Of a stretch of DNA of 64,000 bases, positions 1 to 9,429 are shown one piece after another (position 1 is the stretch's first letter; every line of letters starts with the position of its first letter). The stretch covers positions 124,001 through 188,000 of the forward strand of contig NZ_FRCN01000014.1 of NCBI RefSeq assembly GCF_900142925.1, in the 5' to 3' direction. The stretch is from Chitinophaga sp. CF418 (lineage in GTDB: Bacteria; Bacteroidota; Bacteroidia; Chitinophagales; Chitinophagaceae). Made by a program: the position numbers and the translations under genes. The notes beneath the pieces were generated by a model. It saw only the letters and a program-made list of their open reading frames with translations. It was not told the origin of the DNA and searched no databases.

Positions 1-7
1 TATCACT

Positions 8-742
8 ATGCTAGCAATCTTTAAAAAGGAAATACACCAGTTTTTCAGCAGTATTACCGGATATGTGGCCATTATCCTGTTCTTACTGGCCAATGGCCTG
101 TTGCTGTTCGTTTTTCCCGATACCAGCCTGCTGGACTACGGATATGCCAATCTTGATCCGCTCTTTGAGCTGGCTCCCCTGATCTATCTGCTGCTTATTC
201 CGGCTATTACCATGCGTAGCTTTGCAGATGAGTTCAAAACCGGCACGATGGAACTGTTGAGCACCAAACCTTTAGGCTGGTGGCAGATAGTTACCGGAAA
301 GTTTCTTGCCGGCCTGCTGGTAGTACTGATCTCTCTCATTCCTACCCTCGTTTACTATATTGCTGTCAGGCAACTGAGCGCCGATCCGGCCCATATTGAC
401 AATGGCGGCATGGCCGGCTCGTATACCGGTTTGTTCCTACTGGGAGCTGTATTCACTGCTATCGGTGTCTGGTCTTCTTCCCTGACCACCAACTCTGTAG
501 TAGCTTTCCTTATCGCTATATTTACCTGTTACATATTTTACAATGGCTTTGATGCGTTAAGCAAAGTGCCTGCCTTTACCGGTGGCGCCGATTATTATCT
601 GCAGATGGCAGGTATTAAGTTCCATTATACCTCTATCAGCCGTGGCGTGATAGACAGCAGGGACATTATATACTTCCTGAGCGTGATCGGTCTGATGCTT
701 TACCTGACAAGGTTATCATTACAACGCAGGATCTGGGATTAA
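8..742 (+). CDS. gldF: Gliding-motility ABC transporter permease GldF
   Basis: This is an inner-membrane permease of the Gld ABC transporter needed for gliding and linked to type IX secretion in Bacteroidota. The 244-residue length is full for the family. About six hydrophobic segments are visible, with the conserved ABC-2 stretch MRSFADEFKTGTMELL near residues 69-84 and the ending RLSLQRRIWD. The next gene, gldG, begins 18 bp after the stop, the usual gldF-gldG pair; the ATPase GldA is not in the window. The ATG lies only eight bases into the window, so its promoter cannot be seen. The family call rests on protein pattern and on the neighbour. Confidence 0.9.
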   Translation: MLAIFKKEIHQFFSSITGYVAIILFLLANGLLLFVFPDTSLLDYGYANLDPLFELAPLIYLLLIPAITMRSFADEFKTGTMELLSTKPLGWWQIVTGKFLAGLLVVLISLIPTLVYYIAVRQLSADPAHIDNGGMAGSYTGLFLLGAVFTAIGVWSSSLTTNSVVAFLIAIFTCYIFYNGFDALSKVPAFTGGADYYLQMAGIKFHYTSISRGVIDSRDIIYFLSVIGLMLYLTRLSLQRRIWD

Positions 743-760
743 TTTAAAAACACTCGTTTC

Positions 761-2461
761 GTGGCTATCAACAGAAGGAAAAAATACTTGCAGAGGGCTA
801 TTGTCGTAGTGGGTGTACTTGTGGGGATCAACATACTTGCAGCTTACTTTCATACCCGCTGGGACCTCACCGCGGAAAAAAGATATACACTTACTCCAGG
901 TACTAAGGCCCTGCTCCGCGGGCTGGATAGTACCGTTACCATAGAGATCTTTCTAAAAGGCGATTATCCCGCCGGTTTCCGCCAGCTGGCGCAGTCCAGC
1001 CAGGAACTGCTGGAAGAATTCCGGGAATATGGGGGTCAGCATATACAATTCTCCTTTCAAAGCCCTGGCCAGGGCCTGCCGGATTCCGCCCGTCTCGCCT
1101 TCCAGCAGACGCTCGTAGAGAAGGGCATCGTTCCCTTCAATATGCAGGTACAGGAAGACGCCAACCAGGGGTATTCTGAAAAGTTGATCTTCCCCGGCGC
1201 CCTGCTACACTACGGCTCCAAAACCGTCGGTATCAACCTGCTGAAGAACCAGGGAGGACTGAATCCTGAGGCTACTATGAACAACTCAGAGTCCCTGCTG
1301 GAATACCAGTTCGCCAATGCCATCTATCAGCTGCAGCAGAAACAACCGCCGTTGGTAGGCTACATGTTGGGCAATGGAGAACTACTGGGCGCTGAAGTAT
1401 ATGATGCGCTTACCACCATGCAAAGTAGTTACCTGCTGGATACCATTACACTGCAATACATCTCTCATATCCCACGGGAGTTTAATACAATCGTGTTTGC
1501 GAAACCTCAGACCCGGTTTACGGATGAGGACAAACTGAAGATAGACCAGTATGTCATGAATGGTGGTAAAGTAATCTGGTTCATTGACGAGCTGAATGCA
1601 TCAATAGATAGCCTGCAACAGCAGGAAAGCTTTGTTGCCTTTGATAAAGGATTGAACCTGGAAGATATATTGTTCCGCTATGGAGTACGTATTAACCAGG
1701 ACCTGGTGCAGGACATGCAGTGTGATTTTGTTCCACAGGTAGTAGACCGCACCGGCCAGATGCAACCACTGGGATTCCCTTATTTCCCCCTCTTGACGCC
1801 AACCGGTGCACATCCTATTGTAAAAAACCTGGACCTGGTACTGAGCCATTTCGCCAGTTCAATAGATACAGTTAAAGGTGGTAATATTAAGAAAACGGTA
1901 TTACTGACCACTTCTGCCAACAGCCGTAGTGTAAGCGCACCAGTAGAAATCAGCTGGAACAGCCTGCGCGTAAGGCCCAACCGCCGGGAGTTTACCAAAC
2001 AGCACCTGCCTGTGGCTGTATTGCTGGAAGGACAATTCACTTCTCTGTTCCGCAACCGTCTGGATGAGAATACCCACCAGGCCATACAACGGGCCTCCGG
2101 TCAGCCTTTTAAGAACAACAGCGACTCTGTTAATAAAATGATCGTGGCAAGTGATGCAGATCTCATCACCAATTCCTTCTCTCAGAAAAGCGGTCCCCTG
2201 CAGATGGGCGTGAACCTCTACGATCAATCCATGGTATATGCCAACCGCGAATTCCTCCTTAATTCCCTGGGATACCTGACCCATAATACCGGCATCATGG
2301 ACGCCCGTAACAAGGAATTAACATTGCGGCTGCTGAATCCTGAAAAAGTCAAACAGGAGAAAAGCAAATGGCAGGCTATTTGTTTCATCGTCCCCATCGG
2401 ACTGGTTCTTTTGTTCGCCGCCATTTTCCAATTTATCAGACAAAGAAAATTTGAAGTATAA
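761..2461 (+). CDS. gldG: Gliding-motility auxiliary protein GldG
   Basis: This is the substrate-binding-like partner of GldF, with a large periplasmic domain anchored by membrane helices at both ends. An N-terminal helix lies at about residues 12-30 and a C-terminal one at about 538-558, followed by a short basic tail. The core carries the GldG/ABC_transp_aux pattern (DLTAEKRYTLTPGTKALL near residues 35-52, and GGKVIWFIDELNASIDSL near 268-285). The start is GTG, the only start that keeps the N-terminal helix and the short gap to gldF. The 566-residue length is normal. It is co-transcribed with gldF. Confidence 0.9.
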   Translation: MAINRRKKYLQRAIVVVGVLVGINILAAYFHTRWDLTAEKRYTLTPGTKALLRGLDSTVTIEIFLKGDYPAGFRQLAQSSQELLEEFREYGGQHIQFSFQSPGQGLPDSARLAFQQTLVEKGIVPFNMQVQEDANQGYSEKLIFPGALLHYGSKTVGINLLKNQGGLNPEATMNNSESLLEYQFANAIYQLQQKQPPLVGYMLGNGELLGAEVYDALTTMQSSYLLDTITLQYISHIPREFNTIVFAKPQTRFTDEDKLKIDQYVMNGGKVIWFIDELNASIDSLQQQESFVAFDKGLNLEDILFRYGVRINQDLVQDMQCDFVPQVVDRTGQMQPLGFPYFPLLTPTGAHPIVKNLDLVLSHFASSIDTVKGGNIKKTVLLTTSANSRSVSAPVEISWNSLRVRPNRREFTKQHLPVAVLLEGQFTSLFRNRLDENTHQAIQRASGQPFKNNSDSVNKMIVASDADLITNSFSQKSGPLQMGVNLYDQSMVYANREFLLNSLGYLTHNTGIMDARNKELTLRLLNPEKVKQEKSKWQAICFIVPIGLVLLFAAIFQFIRQRKFEV

Positions 2462-2849
2462 CTGACAGCAGCAGCTGATTGATTTGTTATCTGAGGTATG
2501 CGTTGAAACAAAATGCCGGTTGTCCTTTAATTGTTTGCAAATAATTGATTTACAAACAATAGACCAGCAATCCCCTCCGTTGAAGGAGGATGACAACACC
2601 TTATAACAATCACAGCTTTAGACTATCAGCAATAGTCAGCAGATGCTCTTTTAACGGACACAACTATGGATTCAGGTCTATGACTATGGACTATTCCCCA
2701 TATATTTGCCCAGCGATAAATTTAAAAGCGGCTACTTGAACCCCTGAAATAAAAGAGTCAACTTTTAAAATTTAATACCCGGCCTACCGGGAACTATTAA
2801 GGGAAGTCGTGAAATGCAAGACGCTTTTCACATCAAAAATTAACCACAC
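2462..2849. other. Intergenic region gldG to murF-alr
   Basis: No gene is supported here. A small inverted repeat (TTGTTTG...CAAACAA, about 2530-2560) and a weak CCTCC/GGAGG hairpin (about 2575-2590) lie downstream of gldG and lack a good T-run. TATATTTG at 2701-2708 fits the Bacteroidota -7 box, without a clear TTTG at the right spacing. It is a possible promoter for murF-alr. Confidence 0.4.
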
Positions 2850-5354
2850 GTGTACAACGCAGAAAGTATCAGCAAAGTGCTGAAAGGTGAACTATTGCAG
2901 CAGACGGGTAACCCGGAGATTGAACACATTTTGCTGGACAGTCGGAAACTCAGCTTTCCTGAAACATCTCTTTTCATACCATTGGTCAGCAGCAGACGTA
3001 ATGCGCATCAATATATCCAGGAACTATATGACAAAGGAGTTTCCAATTTCATTGTAAGTGAACCTTTACCTCCAGGCAAATATCCCAAAGCCAACATTAT
3101 TCTTGTTAAAGACACCATGCACGCACTGCATACACTGGTGGCTTATCACCGGCAACAGTTCCATATTCCGGTTATTGGTGTTACTGGCAGTAATGGTAAA
3201 ACCATCGTAAAGGAATGGTTATATCAGTTGCTGGAAAAAGATTACAATATCGTTCGCAGTCCTAAAAGCTATAACTCACAGATCGGCGTTCCATTGTCTG
3301 TATGGCAGATGAAACCCGAGCACCAGCTGGCAATTTTCGAGGCCGGCATCTCCCAGCCGGGAGAGATGGAACATCTGGAAAAGATCATCCGTCCTACCAT
3401 TGGCATCTTCACCAATATAGGTGAAGCTCACAATGAAGGATTCCTGAATATCAGACAGAAGATCAACGAGAAGCTGGTATTATTCTCCAAAAGCGAACTG
3501 CTGATCTACTGTAAAGATTATCTCGCCCTCAATGAATGTGTGCTCAACTTTCACAACCTGGTAGGTAAGAAAGACAGCCATGAGGGCGGCTTACAGCTAT
3601 TCTCCTGGTCGCGTAAAACAGAAGCGGACCTGCGTATTGTAAGCGTAAATAAAAGCGATAATCGCTCCCATATAGAAGCGCTGTATCAGCATGAGCCGCT
3701 ACACATCAGTATCCCTTTTGTGGATGAAGGTTCCGTGGAGAATGCCATTCATTGCTGGGCACTGATGATACACCTGGGGATGAGCCAGGACGTTATTCAA
3801 CAGCGGATGGACCAGCTGGGCAACATTGCCATGCGCCTCGAGCTCAAACAGGGTATTAACAACTGCTCCGTCATCAATGACAGCTACAACTCTGACCTCG
3901 GATCACTGACCATTGCATTGGAATTCCTGCAACAGCAGCAGCAACATCCTACCCGCACAGTCATCCTCAGCGATATACTGCAGAGCGGTAAAAGCGATGC
4001 ATCTCTTTATGAGGAAGTAGCCAGTCTGCTGCAGCAGAAGGGTATCAATAAGGTAATAGGTATCGGTAAAAACATCTGCAGGGAGAAAAAGAGCTTTCAG
4101 CAGATCTCCGGTCTGAAAAGCAGTTTCTTTCTGACAACGGAAGAATTTATCCAGCAGTTCAACCCACAGGATTTTCAGCATGAGACCATTCTGCTGAAAG
4201 GCGCCCGCGTATTTGAATTTGAAAGGATTGGTAAGCTGCTCGAACAGAAAGTGCATCAGACCATCCTGGAAATTAATTTAAGTGCTGTAGTACACAATGT
4301 AAAACAATATCAATCCCGCCTGAAATCCAGCACCAGACTAATGGCAATGGTGAAGGCATTTTCTTATGGCAGCGGAAGTTTTGAGATTGCAAATCTATTG
4401 CAGTTTCATGGCGTAGATTACCTCGCCGTTGCTTATGCTGATGAAGGAGTAGAATTAAGAAGGACCGGTATTACCATGCCGATCATGGTAATGAACCCTG
4501 AACCCGCCTCTTTCGATGCCATTCTTCAATGGAACCTGGAACCCGAAATATATTCCCTGCACCTGTTAAAACAGTTTGAAGAAGAAGTACAGCTGGCCGG
4601 TAAAAATGGCTTCCCTGTGCATATTAAGCTGGACACAGGTATGCACAGGCTCGGTTTTGAGAAGAAAGACATTCCGGAACTGGGACGATTGCTGAATGAC
4701 AATATATACCTCCGGGTAAGCTCTGTATTCAGTCATCTGGCAGCCAGTGAAGATCCGGCTATGGACGAGTTCACAAAGCAACAAGGTCACTTATTCTTTG
4801 AAATGAGCCATGAGCTGCAAAAAGCCCTGGGATATGCCGTTATCAGACATATATCCAACAGTGCAGCCATAGAACGGCATCCTGACCTGCAGCTGGATAT
4901 GGTGAGACTGGGCATCGGGATGTATGGCATTGACAGCGCCACTTCCATCCAGGAGCAGCTGCGTCCTGTCAGTACATTGAAAACGACAGTGGCACAGGTA
5001 AAACACCTGGCCGCCGGAGATACGGTAGGATATGGCGCCAAATGGGTAGCTAAAGGTCCCTCGGTTACAGCTACTGTACGCATAGGTTATGCAGATGGTT
5101 ATCCCCGCCGGCTGAGCAATGGGAAAGGGAAAATGCTGGTACGCGGACAACTGGCCCCGGTGGCCGGCATTGTAGCCATGGACATGCTGATGCTGGATGT
5201 AACCCACATCCCGGATGTAACGGAAGGCGATGAAGTAGTCGTATTTGGCAGCGAATTGCCTGTTCAGCAAGTGGCAGCGTGGGCAGAAACCATTCCTTAC
5301 GAAATATTAACAGGAATTTCGCAGCGAGTGAAGCGTGTATATTTCGAGGAATGA
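2850..5354 (+). CDS. murF-alr: Bifunctional MurF ligase / alanine racemase
   Basis: This is a cytoplasmic fusion enzyme. The N-terminal MurF half adds D-Ala-D-Ala to UDP-MurNAc-tripeptide, and the C-terminal half interconverts L- and D-alanine using PLP. MurF carries the P-loop GVTGSNGKT (about residues 109-117). The racemase half begins near residue 470; its PLP lysine is in MVKAFSYGSG and its catalytic tyrosine in RIGYADGYPRR. The 834-residue fusion is typical of Bacteroidota, so this is one gene and not a frameshift join. The start is GTG. MurF and D-alanine supply act in the same step of peptidoglycan precursor synthesis, and lspA follows 53 bp later. Confidence 0.94.
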   Translation: MYNAESISKVLKGELLQQTGNPEIEHILLDSRKLSFPETSLFIPLVSSRRNAHQYIQELYDKGVSNFIVSEPLPPGKYPKANIILVKDTMHALHTLVAYHRQQFHIPVIGVTGSNGKTIVKEWLYQLLEKDYNIVRSPKSYNSQIGVPLSVWQMKPEHQLAIFEAGISQPGEMEHLEKIIRPTIGIFTNIGEAHNEGFLNIRQKINEKLVLFSKSELLIYCKDYLALNECVLNFHNLVGKKDSHEGGLQLFSWSRKTEADLRIVSVNKSDNRSHIEALYQHEPLHISIPFVDEGSVENAIHCWALMIHLGMSQDVIQQRMDQLGNIAMRLELKQGINNCSVINDSYNSDLGSLTIALEFLQQQQQHPTRTVILSDILQSGKSDASLYEEVASLLQQKGINKVIGIGKNICREKKSFQQISGLKSSFFLTTEEFIQQFNPQDFQHETILLKGARVFEFERIGKLLEQKVHQTILEINLSAVVHNVKQYQSRLKSSTRLMAMVKAFSYGSGSFEIANLLQFHGVDYLAVAYADEGVELRRTGITMPIMVMNPEPASFDAILQWNLEPEIYSLHLLKQFEEEVQLAGKNGFPVHIKLDTGMHRLGFEKKDIPELGRLLNDNIYLRVSSVFSHLAASEDPAMDEFTKQQGHLFFEMSHELQKALGYAVIRHISNSAAIERHPDLQLDMVRLGIGMYGIDSATSIQEQLRPVSTLKTTVAQVKHLAAGDTVGYGAKWVAKGPSVTATVRIGYADGYPRRLSNGKGKMLVRGQLAPVAGIVAMDMLMLDVTHIPDVTEGDEVVVFGSELPVQQVAAWAETIPYEILTGISQRVKRVYFEE

Positions 5355-5407
5355 CCGGAAATTCCGATTTTGCACATTATTATTATTTTTGATAAAATTT
5401 TTACCCT

Positions 5408-6058
5408 TTGAAATATCGTCACGTAATTTGGATTGTTGTCTTAGTGCTGGTGGTGGATCAGGCCCTGAAGTTCTGGATAAAGACGCACATGAACTTTAGC
5501 CAGGAGTTTATCATTTTCCCTAATTGGTTCCGCATTCACTTCACTGAGAACCCTGGTATGGCCTATGGACTGGAACTTGGAGGAGAGTGGGGCAAAGTGT
5601 TACTGACGCTTTTCCGCCTGGCCGCTGTAGTAATAGGTTTTAAATACATGAAGACGCTGGTAAAACAGCACCATCATACCGGTTTACTGGTCTGTGGCGC
5701 CCTCATTCTCGCAGGTGCTGCCGGTAACCTGATAGACAGCATGTTCTACGGGTTGATATTCTCCGAGACCAACTTCTACGATGTTGCTACCTTCCTGCCA
5801 AAGGCCGGTGGTTATGCCGGGTTCCTCCATGGGAAAGTGGTAGATATGCTCTATTTCCCGGTTTACCGTGGTTACCTTCCTACCTGGATACCATTCAAGG
5901 GAGGCGACTATTTCGTATTCTTCAACCCGATCTTCAATATTGCAGATGCTGCCATCTCTGTGGGCGTGATCACAATCCTGGTTTTCCAGAAACGTTTTTT
6001 TCACAAACACAACGAGAAGCAATCCACTGAAAAAGAACCAGTTGCAATAACAAAATAA
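5408..6058 (+). CDS. lspA: Lipoprotein signal peptidase LspA
   Basis: This inner-membrane aspartyl peptidase (signal peptidase II) cleaves prolipoproteins after lipidation. Four hydrophobic segments are visible, as are the two catalytic aspartate motifs: GNLIDSMFYG (Asp near residue 110) and FNIADAAISVG (Asp near residue 187). Between them is an extra loop of about 45 residues common in Bacteroidota homologues. The start is TTG, and the hydrophobic N-terminus begins immediately. It follows murF-alr by 53 bp, with a strong terminator after it, so the two probably form one unit. The several lipoproteins in this window are potential clients. Confidence 0.93.
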   Translation: MKYRHVIWIVVLVLVVDQALKFWIKTHMNFSQEFIIFPNWFRIHFTENPGMAYGLELGGEWGKVLLTLFRLAAVVIGFKYMKTLVKQHHHTGLLVCGALILAGAAGNLIDSMFYGLIFSETNFYDVATFLPKAGGYAGFLHGKVVDMLYFPVYRGYLPTWIPFKGGDYFVFFNPIFNIADAAISVGVITILVFQKRFFHKHNEKQSTEKEPVAITK

Positions 6059-6075
6059 GCTTTTCAGATATTTTT

Positions 6076-6113
6076 AAAAGCGGTTTCGTCCTGGACGAGA
6101 CCGCTTTTTTTTG
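6076..6113 (+). terminator. Rho-independent terminator after lspA
   Basis: A GC-containing stem (AAGCGGTTTCGTC paired with GACGAGACCGCTT, one bulge) has a short loop and is followed by a run of T. It closes the murF-alr/lspA unit. Confidence 0.85.
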
Positions 6114-6121
6114 CCTATTCC

Positions 6122-6152
6122 TTTGAAAAATTAAATTGCCGTATTACATTTG
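6122..6152 (+). promoter_or_regulatory. Promoter of the TonB-dependent receptor gene
   Basis: TTTG (6122-6125), a 19-nt spacer and TACATTTG (6145-6152) match the Bacteroidota primary sigma consensus TTTG-N19-TAnnTTTG exactly. It implies a 5' leader of about 190 nt before the ATG at 6346. Confidence 0.75.
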
Positions 6153-6345
6153 TCCACAAATCCGATAGACTAATAGATATAATAAAGGACTAAAATAGTA
6201 TTCACCACCAATTTAATACGCAATGAACACTTCTTTACGATGTTGTTGAGCACTGAACACAGCTTTTCCCCGATGAACCTTTAATGGCATCTGCCAAAAT
6301 CATTTTCATTCACAAGACCAATTCATTTATTAATAAACTATAGTT

Positions 6346-9219
6346 ATGTCCGCAAAAAGACACACTATCTATACAGCATCTTTTTGGCTGCTGGCCTTAT
6401 TACTGCCTGTACTGGCCCAGGCTCAGCTGAACGGCTCTTATATTCTCGGCGGAACGATCACCGGAGATAAAGGCGAGCCACTGGTTGGTGCCACTGTTCA
6501 GATCAAGGGGACTTCTTTCGGTGCAACGACAGACACTACCGGCCGGTTTGAGATCACCACAAATACCAAATTTCCTTTAAAACTGCAGGTTCGCCTGCTG
6601 GGATATCAAAACCAGGAATTTGATGTAAGGAACAGCAACAGCCGCTTACAATTCCAGCTGGTAACACAATCCTTGCTGGTAAATGAAGTAGTGGTATCAG
6701 CCTCCCGTCAGCAGGAAAAGCTGATGAGATCACCGGTAGCCATTGAAAAACTGGACGTAAAAGCCCTGAAAGAAACACCGGCGGCTTCCTTTTACGACGC
6801 TATCGGCAACCTGAAAGGCGTTCAGATGACTACCGCCGGTCTGACCTTCAAAGTTTTCAATACCCGTGGTTTCAACGTGCCCAATAACTTCCGCTTCATG
6901 CAGCTGATAGATGGTGTGGACAATCAGGCCGCCACACTGGGTGTGCCCCTGGGAAACGCTATCGGCCCCACTGAACTGGATATCTTAAGTATTGAGGTAA
7001 CACCCGGCGCCTCTTCCGCGCTGTATGGTATGAATGCCCTGAACGGGATGTCCAATCTCATTACCAAAAACCCTTTCCAATATCAGGGTATCAGCGTATA
7101 CCAGAAAGTTGCCTTCAACCACTTTGATGGTAATGGCAGCTCTCCGAAACCGATCTCTGAAACCTCAGTACGTTATGCACAGGCGCTCAGCAAAAAGCTG
7201 GCATTCAAGGTGAATTTCTCCTACATGCAGGGTACTGACTGGTATGCGGACAGCCACAATGATTTCAATCCCGGCAGTAAGGCGAATCCTGACTTCCCAC
7301 AGCTGACCGGCGCAAACAACCCGGCAAATGATGCCTGGAATAAATATGCAGATCAGAGTACTTTCCCTATCACCGACAAATTCGGAAAGTCTTATAACGT
7401 ATCCCGCACTGGCTATTGGGAAAAAGACCTGGTAGGCGACTATACCGTTAAGAACCTGAAATTTGACGGAGCCCTGCACTATAAGATCAGTCCTAAAGTA
7501 GAAGCATCTTACACTTACCGTGTAGGCAAAATGGATGGTTTCTTCCAGCGTGGTAACCGTATCGGGTTGAAAAATGTAGTCGTGCAGAATCATAAGGTAG
7601 AAGTAGTAGGGCAGGATTTTACCCTACGCTCTTATGTCTCCCTTGAGAACACAGGTGATTCCTACAATATGAACCCGCTGGCTGACAACCTGGAAAAGTC
7701 CTTCAAAACAGATAAAAAATGGCAGGCAGATTATACCACTGCGTTGAACAACGCACTGGATGCTAGCGGCAGCAATATAGCAGAAGCCCACAGGGCTGCA
7801 CGTGCAGCTGCTGATGCGGGCCGCTGGACACCTGGTACGGCAGCTTTTGATGCGCAGGTGGCCAAGATCAAGAGCATTAACGACTGGGATATTTACCCTG
7901 TTTCCAAAGACAGCACCAACAAAAGCGGTGGCGCTGCCCTGCTCCAGATGAGCCGTTTTTACCATGCAGAAGGCACCTGGAACCTGCGTAAGTACATCCA
8001 CTTCATGGATGTACTGGTAGGAGCCGACTACCGCACTTACGAGATCATCCCGGATGGTAATAACTTCGTGGACCTTACCAAACCATTAGACAAACGTAAT
8101 ACTCCCGGTGGAAAAAACATCTGGTATGGTAAAGCCGGTGGCTTCGTACAGGGTAGCAAAGTATTCCTGCACGATCAATTGAAACTGACTGCTTCCCTGC
8201 GTTTTGATAAGAGCCAGGAGTTTTCAGGTAAATTCAATCCCCGTGTAGCAGCTGTATATACTACACCGGATCAACGTCACAACTTCAGGGCTTCCTGGCA
8301 GAACGGTTTCCGCTTCCCTTCCCTGTTTGAGGCTTACTCCTTCGTAAATAACGGCGGAGTAAGGCGTGTAGGCGGTCTGGCATTTATAGAGGAAGGCCTG
8401 GGCTACTTCAAGAACTCCTTCCTCACTTCCAGTGCTACTGCATTTACTACAGCAGTGAACAAGGCTACTAACGCTGATCCTACCCTGACCAGAGATCAGG
8501 CGGAGCAGCAGAATGCAAATGTGCTGAAGGTAGCTAACCTGGACGCTATCAAACCTGAGCAGATCCAGTCATTTGAAGCAGGCTACAAGAGTGTGTTGTT
8601 TGACAACAAAGTATTTATCGACATCGACGGTTATTACAACACTTACAAAAACTTCATCGGTCAGGTAGAAGTAGCGGTACCGAAAACCGGTAACGTGAAT
8701 AATCCTACCCAGGAAGTACTGAACCAGATGTATGATAAGCAGTACCAGAACCGTTACCGGGTATGGACAAACAGTAAATCCACTGTACAGAACTATGGTT
8801 TTGCACTGGGTGTTACATATAATTTCCTGAAAACATTCACTATCAGCGGTAACGCCAACTACAATGCCCTGGCGCAGGATAAGACCAAAGATGACGCCCT
8901 GATCCCCGGCTTTAATACGCCTAAATGGTTCACCAATGTGAGCTTCGGTAACAGAAGGGTATTGCCTAACCTGGGCTTCAACGTGGTATGGCACTGGCAG
9001 GAGACTTTCTACTGGCAGAACCTGTTCGGTAATGGAGACGTACCTGCTTACAGCACTGTAGATGCACAGGTGACTTATAGCTTACCTAAACTGCATACTT
9101 CCGTAAAAGTGGGTGGCTCCAATATTCTCAACACATCCTACTTCCAGTATGTTGGTGGTCCGACCATCAAAGGATTGTATTACGTTGCATTCACATATGA
9201 CCTGCCTTTCAAGAAGTAA
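6346..9219 (+). CDS. TonB-dependent outer-membrane receptor
   Basis: This is an outer-membrane beta-barrel that imports a ligand using TonB energy. It has a signal peptide (residues 1 to about 26, ending AQAQ), a carboxypeptidase-regulatory-like domain (about 32-115, GGTITGDKGEPLVGATVQIKG), a plug domain starting near VVVSASRQQEKL, and a long barrel ending in an aromatic-rich strand. At 957 residues it is in the usual range. No SusD-like lipoprotein, anti-sigma factor or sigma factor is adjacent, so it is not a standard polysaccharide-utilisation pair and the ligand cannot be named. It has its own promoter and terminator and is probably a single-gene unit. Confidence 0.92.
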   Translation: MSAKRHTIYTASFWLLALLLPVLAQAQLNGSYILGGTITGDKGEPLVGATVQIKGTSFGATTDTTGRFEITTNTKFPLKLQVRLLGYQNQEFDVRNSNSRLQFQLVTQSLLVNEVVVSASRQQEKLMRSPVAIEKLDVKALKETPAASFYDAIGNLKGVQMTTAGLTFKVFNTRGFNVPNNFRFMQLIDGVDNQAATLGVPLGNAIGPTELDILSIEVTPGASSALYGMNALNGMSNLITKNPFQYQGISVYQKVAFNHFDGNGSSPKPISETSVRYAQALSKKLAFKVNFSYMQGTDWYADSHNDFNPGSKANPDFPQLTGANNPANDAWNKYADQSTFPITDKFGKSYNVSRTGYWEKDLVGDYTVKNLKFDGALHYKISPKVEASYTYRVGKMDGFFQRGNRIGLKNVVVQNHKVEVVGQDFTLRSYVSLENTGDSYNMNPLADNLEKSFKTDKKWQADYTTALNNALDASGSNIAEAHRAARAAADAGRWTPGTAAFDAQVAKIKSINDWDIYPVSKDSTNKSGGAALLQMSRFYHAEGTWNLRKYIHFMDVLVGADYRTYEIIPDGNNFVDLTKPLDKRNTPGGKNIWYGKAGGFVQGSKVFLHDQLKLTASLRFDKSQEFSGKFNPRVAAVYTTPDQRHNFRASWQNGFRFPSLFEAYSFVNNGGVRRVGGLAFIEEGLGYFKNSFLTSSATAFTTAVNKATNADPTLTRDQAEQQNANVLKVANLDAIKPEQIQSFEAGYKSVLFDNKVFIDIDGYYNTYKNFIGQVEVAVPKTGNVNNPTQEVLNQMYDKQYQNRYRVWTNSKSTVQNYGFALGVTYNFLKTFTISGNANYNALAQDKTKDDALIPGFNTPKWFTNVSFGNRRVLPNLGFNVVWHWQETFYWQNLFGNGDVPAYSTVDAQVTYSLPKLHTSVKVGGSNILNTSYFQYVGGPTIKGLYYVAFTYDLPFKK

Positions 9220-9237
9220 GGCATCAGCATAATTAAG

Positions 9238-9284
9238 CAACCCGCCGGCAGCAGACCATTTGCCCGGCGGGTTTTCTTTTTTAT
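9238..9284 (+). terminator. Terminator after the TonB receptor
   Basis: The stem AACCCGCCGG...CCGGCGGGTT, with a loop of about 16 nt, is followed by TTCTTTTTT. Confidence 0.8.
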
Positions 9285-9360
9285 CCCGGGGGATTATTTA
9301 TCCTGACTACCTGAGTTTCGCCTCATTATTAGAATATTCAGCACATTTTAATCTCCTGCA

Positions 9361-9392
9361 TTTGGATATCCGGCGATTTCGACCTACCTTAG
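9361..9392 (+). promoter_or_regulatory. Promoter of the TauE/SafE gene
   Basis: TTTG (9361-9364), a 20-nt spacer and TACCTTAG (9385-9392) give one mismatch to TAnnTTTG. It lies 38 bp before the ATG. Confidence 0.55.
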
Positions 9393-9429
9393 TCTATAAC
9401 ATCTATAGACTATATAACTGAAGTAATAC

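Noticed and set aside
2850..5354. Possible frameshift or mis-assembly joining two genes
   Set aside because: A MurF-alanine racemase fusion is normal in Bacteroidota and both halves are intact.
5369..5391. Possible promoter ahead of lspA (TATTTTTG)
   Set aside because: The nearest TTTG is only about 11 bases away, too short for the consensus, and lspA is probably read from murF-alr.
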